From the NCBI GenBank assembly GCA_017934545.1, contig JAGBJI010000008.1, positions 186,001-250,000 of the forward strand: a stretch of DNA of 64,000 bases, in the 5' to 3' direction. Source of the DNA: Bacteroidales bacterium. Lineage in GTDB: Bacteria; Bacteroidota; Bacteroidia; Bacteroidales; P3. This document shows positions 1 through 8,639 of the stretch, in pieces; within the stretch, counting starts at the first letter, position 1, and each line of letters begins with the position of its first letter. The notes below the pieces were generated by a model. That model was not told where the DNA came from. It saw only the letters and a list, made by a program, of their open reading frames with translations, and ran no database searches. Position numbers and translations under genes: made by a program.

Positions 1-1898
1 TCACCAAGCCGTATTTAAGTGTATACGAAGATGTGGTGAATTGTTGGAAAGGGGTGATGATGAGCAAATTCAAAGAGGATTTTATCAAAAAAGCCCATAA
101 AAAATTTCCTGTTCACAAACCTTACAACGAACTTACGGAAGAACAAAAACACTTGCTGTGGTACGGCGACGGCAATATTATAGGAATATATCCTTTCTTT
201 GACTTGATGCGTAAAGAAAGTTACAAGATTCAATTCCGTGTGCTTATATCAAGGTATACAGGCCGCACGGTGTGTCCTGACTGTCACGGAACAAGATTAA
301 GAAAAGACGTTGCATATGTAAAAATCAACGGCAAAAGTATTGTAGACCTTTTGGTAATGCCTGTAAACGAGTTGGCGGAATTCTTTGATAATTTGACTTT
401 GACGGACTATCAGACGAAAATAGCCGAAAGAATAATCAAAGAAATCAAATCGCGTTTGCATTATTTGTTGGAAGTAGGATTGAATTACCTTAATTTAAAC
501 CGTCAATGTTCCACTCTGTCGGGCGGGGAAAGCCAAAGAATAGTATTGGCAACATCAATAGGTTCGCCGTTAGTGGGAAGTATGTATATTTTGGACGAAC
601 CTACGATAGGTCTTCATACAATGGATACCGACAGATTGATAGGAGTGTTGAAGGATTTGCGTGACGAGGGCAACACGGTCATAGTTGTTGAACACGATGA
701 GGACGTTATACGCAATGCAGATTACATCATAGACATAGGACCGCTGGCCGGAATACACGGAGGTGAAGTGGTGTTTGCTGGAACGGTGAAAGAATTGATA
801 AAGGACGGCAAATCGCTGACGGCGGCATATCTTTGCAACAAAAAGAAAATAGCAATACCCGTACGACATATACATTCCAAAGAATTTTTATCAATAGAAA
901 ACGTTTATGCAAACAATTTGCAAAACGTTACGTTCAAAGTTCCGCTGAATGAAAAGGTGGTTGTATGCGGTGTATCGGGTTCTGGCAAGAGTACATTGGT
1001 GAACAAAGTTTTCGTAAATGCGGTCAGAATGCATTTTGACATCCCTGTAGAGATACAGCCTCACTGTTCGGAGTTGAAAGGTTCGCTTTCGCTGATAAAA
1101 GACGTGCAAGTGGTTGACCAAAATCCTATAGGACGTTCCTCAAGGAGCAATCCTGCACTGTATATAGGGGCGTTTGATGACATCAGGGACTTGTATGCAG
1201 CACAACCGTTAGCTAAAACACGGGGAATAAAAGCAGGATATTTTTCGTTCAATGTTGAAGGCGGACGGTGCGAAGTGTGCAAAGGCGAAGGCAAAGTGGA
1301 TATACACATGCAGTTTATGGCCGATGTTACTTTAGAATGCGAAGAGTGTCACGGTAAACGTTACAGGGAAGACGTTTTGGAGATAAAATACAAGGACAAA
1401 AACATATCCGACGTATTGGCGATGACCGTTGACGAAGCCATAGAGTTTTTTAACGACAAGACCGATGCCGTTTGCGGAAAGATAATTCACAAACTGTCCG
1501 TTTTGCAACGCACGGGATTGGGCTATTTGCAGTTGGGACAGACGTTGAGTACTGTATCGGGCGGAGAAGCACAGCGTATCAAACTTGCCACATATCTTGC
1601 CAAAGAACACGATTCCAAACCTACTTTGTTTGTTTTTGACGAACCGACAACGGGATTGCATTTGGACGACATCAACAAGTTGAATACATGTTTTGACGAT
1701 TTGATTCGTTTCGGTCACAGCGTGCTTATAATAGAACACCATTTGGATATAATCAAAACAGCCGATTGGTTGATTGAACTCGGACCTGAAGGCGGAAAGA
1801 ACGGAGGCAAGATTATCTTTGAAGGAACGCCCGAACAATTGGCTGCAAGCAATACTCCGACAAGCAAATACTTAAAACAAAAACTTGAAACCAATTGA
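1..1898 (+). CDS. uvrA: UvrA excinuclease ABC subunit A, 5'-truncated by the window edge
   Basis: DNA-damage recognition ATPase of UvrABC nucleotide excision repair. The frame is open from nt 3, so the start lies outside the window. About 630 residues are present of a family usually near 930-950. In order: a CPDC segment (nt ~276-300), ABC signature LSGGESQR (nt ~510-540) with Walker B YILDEPT (nt ~585-605), a second Walker A GVSGSGKST (nt ~970-1000), a zinc finger with two CxxC pairs (nt ~1270-1350), signature VSGGEAQR (nt ~1550-1580) and Walker B FVFDEPT (nt ~1625-1650). An internal GTG at nt 33 is not the real start, because the conserved sequence continues upstream of it. A start codon for the next gene follows 21 nt after the stop. 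Confidence 0.95.
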   Translation, partial: TKPYLSVYEDVVNCWKGVMMSKFKEDFIKKAHKKFPVHKPYNELTEEQKHLLWYGDGNIIGIYPFFDLMRKESYKIQFRVLISRYTGRTVCPDCHGTRLRKDVAYVKINGKSIVDLLVMPVNELAEFFDNLTLTDYQTKIAERIIKEIKSRLHYLLEVGLNYLNLNRQCSTLSGGESQRIVLATSIGSPLVGSMYILDEPTIGLHTMDTDRLIGVLKDLRDEGNTVIVVEHDEDVIRNADYIIDIGPLAGIHGGEVVFAGTVKELIKDGKSLTAAYLCNKKKIAIPVRHIHSKEFLSIENVYANNLQNVTFKVPLNEKVVVCGVSGSGKSTLVNKVFVNAVRMHFDIPVEIQPHCSELKGSLSLIKDVQVVDQNPIGRSSRSNPALYIGAFDDIRDLYAAQPLAKTRGIKAGYFSFNVEGGRCEVCKGEGKVDIHMQFMADVTLECEECHGKRYREDVLEIKYKDKNISDVLAMTVDEAIEFFNDKTDAVCGKIIHKLSVLQRTGLGYLQLGQTLSTVSGGEAQRIKLATYLAKEHDSKPTLFVFDEPTTGLHLDDINKLNTCFDDLIRFGHSVLIIEHHLDIIKTADWLIELGPEGGKNGGKIIFEGTPEQLAASNTPTSKYLKQKLETN

Positions 1899-1918
1899 TA
1901 CTGCAATCAAAAGCACAA

Positions 1919-3098
1919 ATGGAAAAGACAAAAACATACAATACGGCAAAGGTTTTGCATTTGTGCTTTTTGATAATTGCAACCATTGTTTTTTCTTCGT
2001 GCAACCATCGGCTTACGTCTGCATATAAACACCGTACAAGTGCGGATACATATGCACAAAACACGCAACCGAGCATTGCAATTAACAATTGTTCAATACC
2101 TTTTGATATTTCTTCGGGCTATATACTCATTTCCTCCGTTGTAAACGGCACAAACGATACGCTTATCTTTGACACCGGGTTCAACGGAGAAGTGTTGCAA
2201 CGCAAAGACAAGCAGTTTTTGAATAAAGATTCGTGCCGGGTGATATGTCAATGCACATTACAAAAGCCGTCAAAGGCAATACATTAAACCGATACTTAAT
2301 TCCTTCTTGACAAATCAATTGATGACAATCAGTGGTTTCACTGTTAATGAATATTACCTTGAACAAACATGCTCCGATTTGACATATTCCCTTTTGGGAA
2401 ACAAGCCTTTGAAAAACCGTATTCTCACTTTGGATTTTGACAATCAGAAAATAGGGTTGTATGATACGGATTCGCTTGTGGATTATGGCGGATATACCAA
2501 AGCTTATGCTGTTTTGGACTCGCTGACAGGCTTCTTTTTCGTTTATATAACGGTTGACGGAGAAAAGAAATTGATGCTTTTTGATACGGGAGCCCCCGAT
2601 AATGCCTTTACGATGAAAGAGTACAGGTACTGCAAAGACGACAGAGTATTGTACGGCAAATTGTTTGACGATTTAAATCAGAGCAAAGTAAAAGACAAAC
2701 TGATTATAGGAAAACGTGGCTTGAGTATAGATGAAGCAAATTATAATATAACCCGTGTAAGTTACTCTGAAATAAGACGCAATGTGTTAGGACTTGCGTT
2801 TATATCGCAATACAATTGGATATTGGATTACAAAAATACAAGGGTTTATTACCGCAAGGCCGTAAACAGTAATTACAACGGTGCGGACACTGACTTTGAT
2901 ACGGTTAAAAACCGCGTCACAACAGTTGACGGCAAACTTGTGGTGTGTTTAAATCAAAAAGAACAAAAGCGAAAGTATAAACTGTATAAACAAATTGAAT
3001 CCGTAGACGGACAAAACGTCACGGATTCAAATATATGTCACTTCAAACAATTGCTCAACACTGAAAGTTGGGACAACCACACCGTAAAACTTCGTTAG
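1919..3098 (+). pseudogene. Lipoprotein-type aspartyl (retropepsin-like) protease, broken by two frameshifts
   Basis: The N-terminus (ATG 1919) has a hydrophobic stretch ending FSSC, a lipoprotein signal. LIFDTG follows at nt ~2165 and MLFDTG at nt ~2575. The D-T/S-G motif is the catalytic signature of clan AA aspartyl proteases, and two copies suggest a two-lobed protein. The reading frame breaks twice. The first frame continues as GDMSMHITKAVKGN from about nt 2239, then stops at 2308. A third frame resumes with TNQLMTISGFTVNEYY from about nt 2310 and runs to 3098. Each break fits loss of one base. The pieces join into a plausible single protein of about 390 residues, so this is either a recent pseudogene or two sequencing or assembly indels. 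The stop overlaps the convergent downstream gene by 4 bp. Confidence 0.7.
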
Positions 3099-4141
3099 TG
3101 TTGGTTAACGGGTTGGTCTTTGTATTCTCTTTGTCGGTTGGTAGTCTTAATATTTTCGTCACGAATCACGCGTTTGGTGTCGTAATCTTTCAAATCTTCG
3201 TAGAAATGCGTCTTGTCGTAATATTCAATACTTCTTATTTCGGTGTATTTAACCGCCCATGAATCGTACATTATGCGTTTTGTCCAATTGAAAAACTTGT
3301 CTTTTTTGTATTCGTACGAATAGTCAATGGATTTAACCTTGCGGTTGTCAACGGCTGTTTCGCTTATAAGGTTGAAATGTTCGTCGTAAGTGTATTTGTA
3401 TGTGAGAAGTTTTTGGTTTTTATTGCTGTACACTTCTTTGTCGGTCAACATGCCGTCGTTGTTGTAATCGTACGTTTCCCTGCGTGTCATCTTGTCGTTG
3501 CGATACCAAATCTTTTCCATAGCCAAGTTGTTGAAAGCACGCTTTACGGTTAGTTTGTCAACATTGGAATTGTAACCGTAAGTGGTTATCGTTGAGATTA
3601 AACTGTCGGCAGGGCCGTAGTAGTACTTTATGTTCTTATTGCCGTATTGGTTGTCGCTGCGTATGTCTTTTTCAACCAACAATCCCCTTGAGTCGTAGGT
3701 GTAAACTTCGGTTCTTTCCGTGCGGTTGGCACCCCCGCGGCTGTTAGGATACGAAACTTCGGTAAGGGTTGCCAAACGACCTATGTTGTTGTATGTGTAT
3801 TCGGTTGTGCTTGCTATGGTGTTATCCGCCTCAACGATGGTTTCTTTTACGAGTTGGCGTTTGTTGTTGTACTCATATTTGGTGGTACGGTTCCTGTTGC
3901 CGTCTATGAAATTTATTCTTTCCGTCAGCAAACGGTTGTCATCAAAATTGAGTTGGTAATCTTCTATATATGAAGTACGTTGTTTTTTCAACGAAGAGTC
4001 GGATTCAAATTTCATGTACCGAACTGTTTTGGGGTATCCCTGCAAGTTGTAATCAACGGTTGTACACGGACTTACCTGAGCATTTGAAACATAAGCCCAA
4101 AGCAGCAGAATGCTTAAAATAAAAAGAGGTTTCGTGTTCAT
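3095..4141 (-). CDS. Secreted YD/RHS-like repeat protein of unknown function
   Basis: About 348 residues. An ATG 8 codons further upstream (4165) is possible. The start at 4141 gives a clean signal peptide (MNTKPLFILSILLLWAYVSNA) ending at AQ. The mature part is rich in Tyr, Asn, Asp and Thr and is built from short units such as YEYNNKRQLVKE, YTYNNIGRLATL, YTYDSRGLLVEK and YTYDEHFNLISE. This resembles the YD repeats of RHS proteins but has no RHS core or toxin tip. Bacteroidetes encode many such secreted or cell-surface proteins, and I cannot assign a role. A Bacteroidetes -7 box lies 29 bp upstream. Confidence 0.75.
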   Translation of the reverse strand: MNTKPLFILSILLLWAYVSNAQVSPCTTVDYNLQGYPKTVRYMKFESDSSLKKQRTSYIEDYQLNFDDNRLLTERINFIDGNRNRTTKYEYNNKRQLVKETIVEADNTIASTTEYTYNNIGRLATLTEVSYPNSRGGANRTERTEVYTYDSRGLLVEKDIRSDNQYGNKNIKYYYGPADSLISTITTYGYNSNVDKLTVKRAFNNLAMEKIWYRNDKMTRRETYDYNNDGMLTDKEVYSNKNQKLLTYKYTYDEHFNLISETAVDNRKVKSIDYSYEYKKDKFFNWTKRIMYDSWAVKYTEIRSIEYYDKTHFYEDLKDYDTKRVIRDENIKTTNRQREYKDQPVNQH

Positions 4142-4169
4142 TTTATTCGGATAAATATTAATCAACGTA

Positions 4170-4177
4170 CAAATTTA
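4170..4177 (-). promoter_or_regulatory. -7 promoter box for the YD-repeat gene
   Basis: The minus strand reads TAAATTTG, matching the Bacteroidetes TAnnTTTG -7 box, 29 bp upstream of the ATG at 4141. No clear -33 TTG was seen. Confidence 0.45.
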
Positions 4178-4216
4178 CGATAAAATTTAATATTACAACA
4201 TATTTTTGTCATAAAA

Positions 4217-4996
4217 TTAAAACATTGCGGCGGCTTTTTCCAAACTTGCTTTCTTGCCTGCGTCCAACCACAATCCGTTGTATATATACGGTTTGATAAT
4301 GTTTTCGGCGGAAAGTTGCAGATACATGTCCGTAACGGAGAATTTGCCCGAAAGGTTTATCTTTTCAAAGATATCTTTGCTTATTATGTGAACGCCCGAA
4401 AAGGCAAACAAATGTTCCTTACGGCATTTGCGGGTAATGATTTTTTGATTTGTGGCGGTATTCACCCAACCCGAAAGTTCAAGGTTTTCGTTGAAAATCA
4501 GATAACGTGATGTTTGCCGTTGTTGAACACAGAGCAGTGCCAAACAATTGCTCTGAACAAAGGCTTTTTTCATGTCGTTGAAATCAATATTGCTCAACAC
4601 GTCTACATTGTGCAACAGTATGCAATTTTCATCATCTGATTCTGTAAAATTGTTTTCAGAAAAGAAAAAATCCTTTTCTGAAAACAATTTTTTCTTTTCT
4701 GAAAAGAATTTTCGTGCATACAGAAGTCCTCCTCCCGTATCCAAAAGCATGTTTCTTTCGTCCGAAATATTTATGCGGCAGTTGTATTTTTCGGCTAAAG
4801 CATTAAGGTTTTCAACCATCATATCGGGGAAATGATGGATATTGACCGTGATTGTGCGTATGCCAAACGACACCATCTTGCTGACAATGCGTTCAAGCAA
4901 CGTTGTGCCGTTTACTTCCATCAAGGCTTTTGGTTTAAAGTCGGTCAAAGGCCGCAGCCTTGTTCCCAATCCGGCTGCAAAAATCATTGCCTCCAT
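4217..4996 (-). CDS. Sugar-phosphate nucleotidyltransferase (MurU/ManC-like) carrying an in-frame repeat insertion
   Basis: 259 residues. The N-terminal AAGLGTRLRPLTDFKPKAL (residues 7-25) is the NTP-binding signature of nucleotidyltransferases that couple NTP to a sugar 1-phosphate. LDTGGGLL (85-92) and HNVDVLSNIDF (129-139, metal-binding Asp) are also present. The substrate is not decidable from sequence; MurNAc-1-P or a hexose-1-P are options. Residues about 97-117 are three 7-residue repeats (FFSEKKK, LFSEKDF, FFSENNF) encoded by a 21-bp palindromic repeat found elsewhere only in intergenic DNA. The loop there should be far shorter in relatives. It is the last gene of the minus-strand run starting at clpC, 15 nt after the HD phosphodiesterase gene. 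Confidence 0.85.
   Translation of the reverse strand: MEAMIFAAGLGTRLRPLTDFKPKALMEVNGTTLLERIVSKMVSFGIRTITVNIHHFPDMMVENLNALAEKYNCRINISDERNMLLDTGGGLLYARKFFSEKKKLFSEKDFFFSENNFTESDDENCILLHNVDVLSNIDFNDMKKAFVQSNCLALLCVQQRQTSRYLIFNENLELSGWVNTATNQKIITRKCRKEHLFAFSGVHIISKDIFEKINLSGKFSVTDMYLQLSAENIIKPYIYNGLWLDAGKKASLEKAAAMF
4652..4706. repeat. 21-bp phased palindrome array, 3 units, inside a coding sequence
   Basis: Units TTTTCAGAAAA, CTTTTCTGAAAAC and CTTTTCTGAAAAG have centres at 4658, 4679 and 4700, exactly 21 bp apart. The last two units and their spacer (34 bp, 4673-4706) are identical to the arrays at 18.2, 23.8 and 27.5 kb. The 21-bp period equals 7 codons, so the array adds a 7-residue repeat without shifting the frame. 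Confidence 0.9.
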
Positions 4997-5011
4997 TATG
5001 TGTTTGTTTAT

Positions 5012-7117
5012 TTAGAGTGTCTTTGCTGTCTGATTGACAGGATATTCTATTCTTACGTGATATATGCTTTGCAGTTTTTTCTTCAGAATGATTTTTATTC
5101 TTTCAACGTCTGCAAAGGTTATGTTTGCATTTGAAAACTGATTGTCCTGAATTTGTGCGTCTATGATGCCGTCCACAAGATTTGAAACCGATTGTTCGGA
5201 ATGTTCTTTCATACTCCGTGACGCCGCTTCCACACTGTCAACCATCATAAGCACCGCCGTTTCCCTTGAAAACGGTTTAGGTCCGGGATAAGTGTACAAT
5301 GCTGTGTCAATATGTGTGTCAGGGTGTTCGTTGCATTCCTTGTTGTAGAAATATTTTGTCTTTGAAGTGCCATGGTGCGTGCGGATAAAATCAACTATCG
5401 GCTCGGGTATTTTGTAGCGGTGTGCCAATTTTATTCCGTTGGTCACATGCGATATTATCACTTGGGCTGATTCTTCGTTGCTCAACTCGTTGTGCGGATT
5501 GATACCCGTGTTTTGATTTTCTATAAAATAAATAGGGGAGGACAGTTTGCCTATGTCGTGGTACAAACTTCCCGCTCTGACCAAAAGGGCGTTACCTCCT
5601 ATTTCGTGTATCAAGTCTTCGGCAATATTGGCTACCTGTATGCAGTGTTGGAATGTTCCCGGAGCCTTGACAGAGAGTTCCCTCAACAGCTTGGAATCCG
5701 TATTGGAATATTCCATAAGCGACATCTCACTTACCATTGAGAAGATTTTTTCCAGCACAAACACAATAGGAAAGGCAAAAAGCACCATCGCCGCATTTAC
5801 GGCAAAGTATATGAAACGGTAGATGTCCAATTGTTTCAGGTTGTTGTCCTGTATAAGCGTCATAGCCAAGTAAATAGCGGAGTAAGTGCAGAAGACAATG
5901 GCGGCGGTTTTGAAAAATTCAACGCGTTTTTCCAAATGTTCAACCGAAAGTATTGCCATCATTCCCGCTATGAGTTGATAGAATACAAATTCAAAACTGT
6001 TTGGTACAGAAAAGCCTATAATGATTATTGATACAAGGAATACATAAAGTGATACTTTAGTGTCAAAAAACGTTCTGACAAGTATCGGTGTAAGGCAAAG
6101 CGGAACTACATAAAGGTATTTTGCATCTATATGCAGCACACCTACCGTCATACCGACCATCATCAATATTATAAAAAAGATAAGTATAATTTTTTTGTTG
6201 TTCAAAAATATATCTTTGTCCGTATTGTATATAAACAACACCATAGCTCCGAGGGCAATGATGATTAACAGATATTGTCCAACCCAAGACAATATTTTTG
6301 AATATCTTTCGCTTTGATTGTTTACGCCTTCGTACTCGTTTTTAAGCGATGAAAGTATTTGGTATTTTTCCGCAGTGATAAGTTCGCCCTTTGAAATTAT
6401 TTCCTGATTTTTCGAAATCAAACCCTTGGTCATGGAAATGTCATCTGTCTGCGAAGCAAGTATATCTTCGGTTTTGGCGTTGTTGTATATAATATTAGGT
6501 ACAGTGATTTTAACCAAAATATCCGCTATTGCATCGGTTTCCGACGATGAAAGTTTGGCTGCGGAAGCAATGTTTTCTTTGATTATCTGTTCGGTTTGCT
6601 TGGTTGTATAAAACTCTCCGGTTTCGTGTTCTTGGGCTTGGTTGTTATTGATTATGATTATTGAGTTGTCGTCACGCTTTGTACCCGGGTAATCTGATAT
6701 TATACCGTGTTGGATTATGTTTTGCAGTATTTTTTCTGCGGCATACTGCAGTTGTTGTGCGTTTTTGGTTGCAATGTTGTTGCGTTGTATGTATGAAGAC
6801 AGTGCGTTTTGCAGATTGTCTTCCATCTTGGTGTTTATGCTGTTGTTGTAATCAAAGTAAAGTTTTTTGTTTGCAATGATTTCGTTTTTCTCTTCACTGA
6901 TTTCTCGTTCGGTTTTTTGTATTGCAAAATCAAAAGGGGATGTGAGGGTTTCGTGTTTCCAATAGTGGCCTTGTTGAAATTCGTATTTAAACGACGATTT
7001 GGCGGGAGTTATCATCACTATGATTGCTGCGGCAATCAGCACCTGAAGTATCCTGTTTGCCAACAAAAAGATTTGTTGTTTGGTATGGTCGGAAAAATTC
7101 TTCTTATCAAAAATCAT
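5012..7117 (-). CDS. Membrane HD-domain phosphodiesterase, PgpH/7TMR-HD family
   Basis: 701 residues. There is one N-terminal membrane segment (about 18-38), a long extracytoplasmic 7TMR-HDED-type region to about 290, a block of about seven transmembrane helices, and a cytoplasmic HD domain. In the HD domain HCIQVANIAEDL and the metal-binding motif in GSLYHDIGKL are clear. PgpH-family proteins degrade cyclic di-AMP to pApA; that substrate is inferred from family membership. The gene starts 3 nt after mlaF ends and stops 15 nt before the nucleotidyltransferase, so it is very likely cotranscribed with both. Confidence 0.9.
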   Translation of the reverse strand: MIFDKKNFSDHTKQQIFLLANRILQVLIAAAIIVMITPAKSSFKYEFQQGHYWKHETLTSPFDFAIQKTEREISEEKNEIIANKKLYFDYNNSINTKMEDNLQNALSSYIQRNNIATKNAQQLQYAAEKILQNIIQHGIISDYPGTKRDDNSIIIINNNQAQEHETGEFYTTKQTEQIIKENIASAAKLSSSETDAIADILVKITVPNIIYNNAKTEDILASQTDDISMTKGLISKNQEIISKGELITAEKYQILSSLKNEYEGVNNQSERYSKILSWVGQYLLIIIALGAMVLFIYNTDKDIFLNNKKIILIFFIILMMVGMTVGVLHIDAKYLYVVPLCLTPILVRTFFDTKVSLYVFLVSIIIIGFSVPNSFEFVFYQLIAGMMAILSVEHLEKRVEFFKTAAIVFCTYSAIYLAMTLIQDNNLKQLDIYRFIYFAVNAAMVLFAFPIVFVLEKIFSMVSEMSLMEYSNTDSKLLRELSVKAPGTFQHCIQVANIAEDLIHEIGGNALLVRAGSLYHDIGKLSSPIYFIENQNTGINPHNELSNEESAQVIISHVTNGIKLAHRYKIPEPIVDFIRTHHGTSKTKYFYNKECNEHPDTHIDTALYTYPGPKPFSRETAVLMMVDSVEAASRSMKEHSEQSVSNLVDGIIDAQIQDNQFSNANITFADVERIKIILKKKLQSIYHVRIEYPVNQTAKTL

Positions 7118-7120
7118 ATA

Positions 7121-7870
7121 TTATCTTTCTTTTATTTTTTTTGTCAATGCCGAACAAAATATAAAGTCATTCAACTCTTTGTTGTCCGATTCCAACACGT
7201 TGTGTTTGTCACCCTGCCAATGCAATTTGCCTTCGTATATAAATATAATGTTATCCCCGATTTCCATTACCGAGTTCATATCATGGGTATTTACGATAGT
7301 TGTCATGTTGAATTCTTTGGTAATGTCCATTATCAGATTGTCTATAAGAATGGAAGTTTGAGGGTCAAGTCCCGAGTTGGGTTCATCGCAAAACAAATAC
7401 TTGGGTCTTGCCGATATAGCGCGTGCTATCGCCACTCTTTTTCGCATTCCTCCGCTCAATTGCGAAGGAAACATCTTGTTTATCCCTTTTAGATTGACTC
7501 TTTCCAAACAATAATTAACTCTTTCCGCACGTGCTTTGCGTTTCATTGAGGAAAACATTCTCAAAGGAAACATAATATTTTCTTCAACGGTCATAGAATC
7601 AAACAAAGCTCCTTCTTGGAAAATAAACCCTATGTCTTTGCGTACGTCTATCTTCTGTTCCCGTGACATGTTTGCCAATATTCTGTCGTCATAAGACACG
7701 AATCCTTCTTCGGGTTGGTACAATCCTGCAATGGTACGCAGCAATACGGTTTTTCCGCTGCCCGATTTACCGATGATAAGGTTGCATTTGCCCGGAAAAA
7801 ATTCCGTATTAATGTTATCCAAAACCTTTTTACCCTGAAAATATTTTGAAACAGCGGAAACTTTAATCAT
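7121..7870 (-). CDS. mlaF: ABC transporter ATPase, MlaF-like phospholipid transport
   Basis: 249 residues with a complete ABC ATPase: Walker A GKSGSGKT (34-41), Q-loop FQEGALFD (84-91), signature LSGGMRKRVA (138-147) and Walker B YLFCDEP (158-164). The GALFD Q-loop and SGGM signature are typical of MlaF, the ATPase that drives lipid movement between the inner and outer membranes. mlaE lies 15 nt upstream on the same strand. No mlaD (MCE-domain) gene is in this run, so the substrate-binding partner must be encoded elsewhere. Confidence 0.9.
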   Translation of the reverse strand: MIKVSAVSKYFQGKKVLDNINTEFFPGKCNLIIGKSGSGKTVLLRTIAGLYQPEEGFVSYDDRILANMSREQKIDVRKDIGFIFQEGALFDSMTVEENIMFPLRMFSSMKRKARAERVNYCLERVNLKGINKMFPSQLSGGMRKRVAIARAISARPKYLFCDEPNSGLDPQTSILIDNLIMDITKEFNMTTIVNTHDMNSVMEIGDNIIFIYEGKLHWQGDKHNVLESDNKELNDFIFCSALTKKIKER

Positions 7871-7885
7871 AAGGCAAGGCTGCGG

Positions 7886-8635
7886 TTAGTTGAACAATTC
7901 GGTTATAAGAATATTGAAAATCATTATCACTATGGAACTTTGGACTACGGCTTTGGTTGATTGTTGTCCGACTTCAACGCTGCCGCCTTTTATGGTGTAT
8001 CCCCTGAAACAGGAAACGGTTGAAATAATTACGGCATTGACAATAATTTTAACCATTGCGTACCATAAGTCGCCCATCTCAAATTCCAATCGCAATCCTT
8101 CCACATAGTCAAACATTGTAAGCGTGCCTAACAACAATCCTCCCAACGCTCCTCCGATTAAAGCTACGAATATACTTTGTACGGCAAGGATAGGGAAAAA
8201 TATTACGCAGGCAAGTATCTTGGGCATTATAAGATAAGAAGCGGTGTTTACACCCATTATCTCAAGGGCGTCTATTTGCTCGGTTATACGTTGCGTTCCC
8301 AATTCGCTGGCTATACGTGAGGCACATTTGCCGGCAAGTATCAATGAAATGATTGTAGGGGAGAATTCCAGCATCATAGCTTTGCGTGACACAAATCCGT
8401 AAATCCATTTAGGATACATAGGGTTGTCCAAATTCAAAAGTATTTGCATCACCACGGCAGCACCGACGAATATACTTATAATAAGAACTATGACAATACT
8501 GTCAACACCCAAGGCTTTCATCTCAAAGATAATCCGCCGTGAAAAAACCTTCCAATTCTGAGGTTTTTTACATGCATCTTTCATAAGTAAAAGATACTGT
8601 CCGAAAGCAGTTATAAATCTTTTCAATGCCCCCAC
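7886..8635 (-). CDS. mlaE: ABC transporter permease, MlaE-like
   Basis: 249 residues. The family core is clear: ALGVDSIVIVLIISIFVGAA near residue 40, then a conserved block containing LAGKCASRIASELGTQRITEQ, then ALEIMGVNTASYLIMPK. Five or so hydrophobic segments follow. This is the membrane component of the Mla lipid transporter. It begins 4 nt after clpC ends and precedes mlaF, giving a permease-ATPase pair. Confidence 0.9.
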   Translation of the reverse strand: MGALKRFITAFGQYLLLMKDACKKPQNWKVFSRRIIFEMKALGVDSIVIVLIISIFVGAAVVMQILLNLDNPMYPKWIYGFVSRKAMMLEFSPTIISLILAGKCASRIASELGTQRITEQIDALEIMGVNTASYLIMPKILACVIFFPILAVQSIFVALIGGALGGLLLGTLTMFDYVEGLRLEFEMGDLWYAMVKIIVNAVIISTVSCFRGYTIKGGSVEVGQQSTKAVVQSSIVIMIFNILITELFN

Positions 8636-8639
8636 GTGC

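Noticed and set aside
1895-1918. TTG at 1895 as start of the aspartyl-protease gene
   Set aside because: ATG 1919 gives a normal lipoprotein signal peptide; the TTG adds eight residues and overlaps the uvrA stop.
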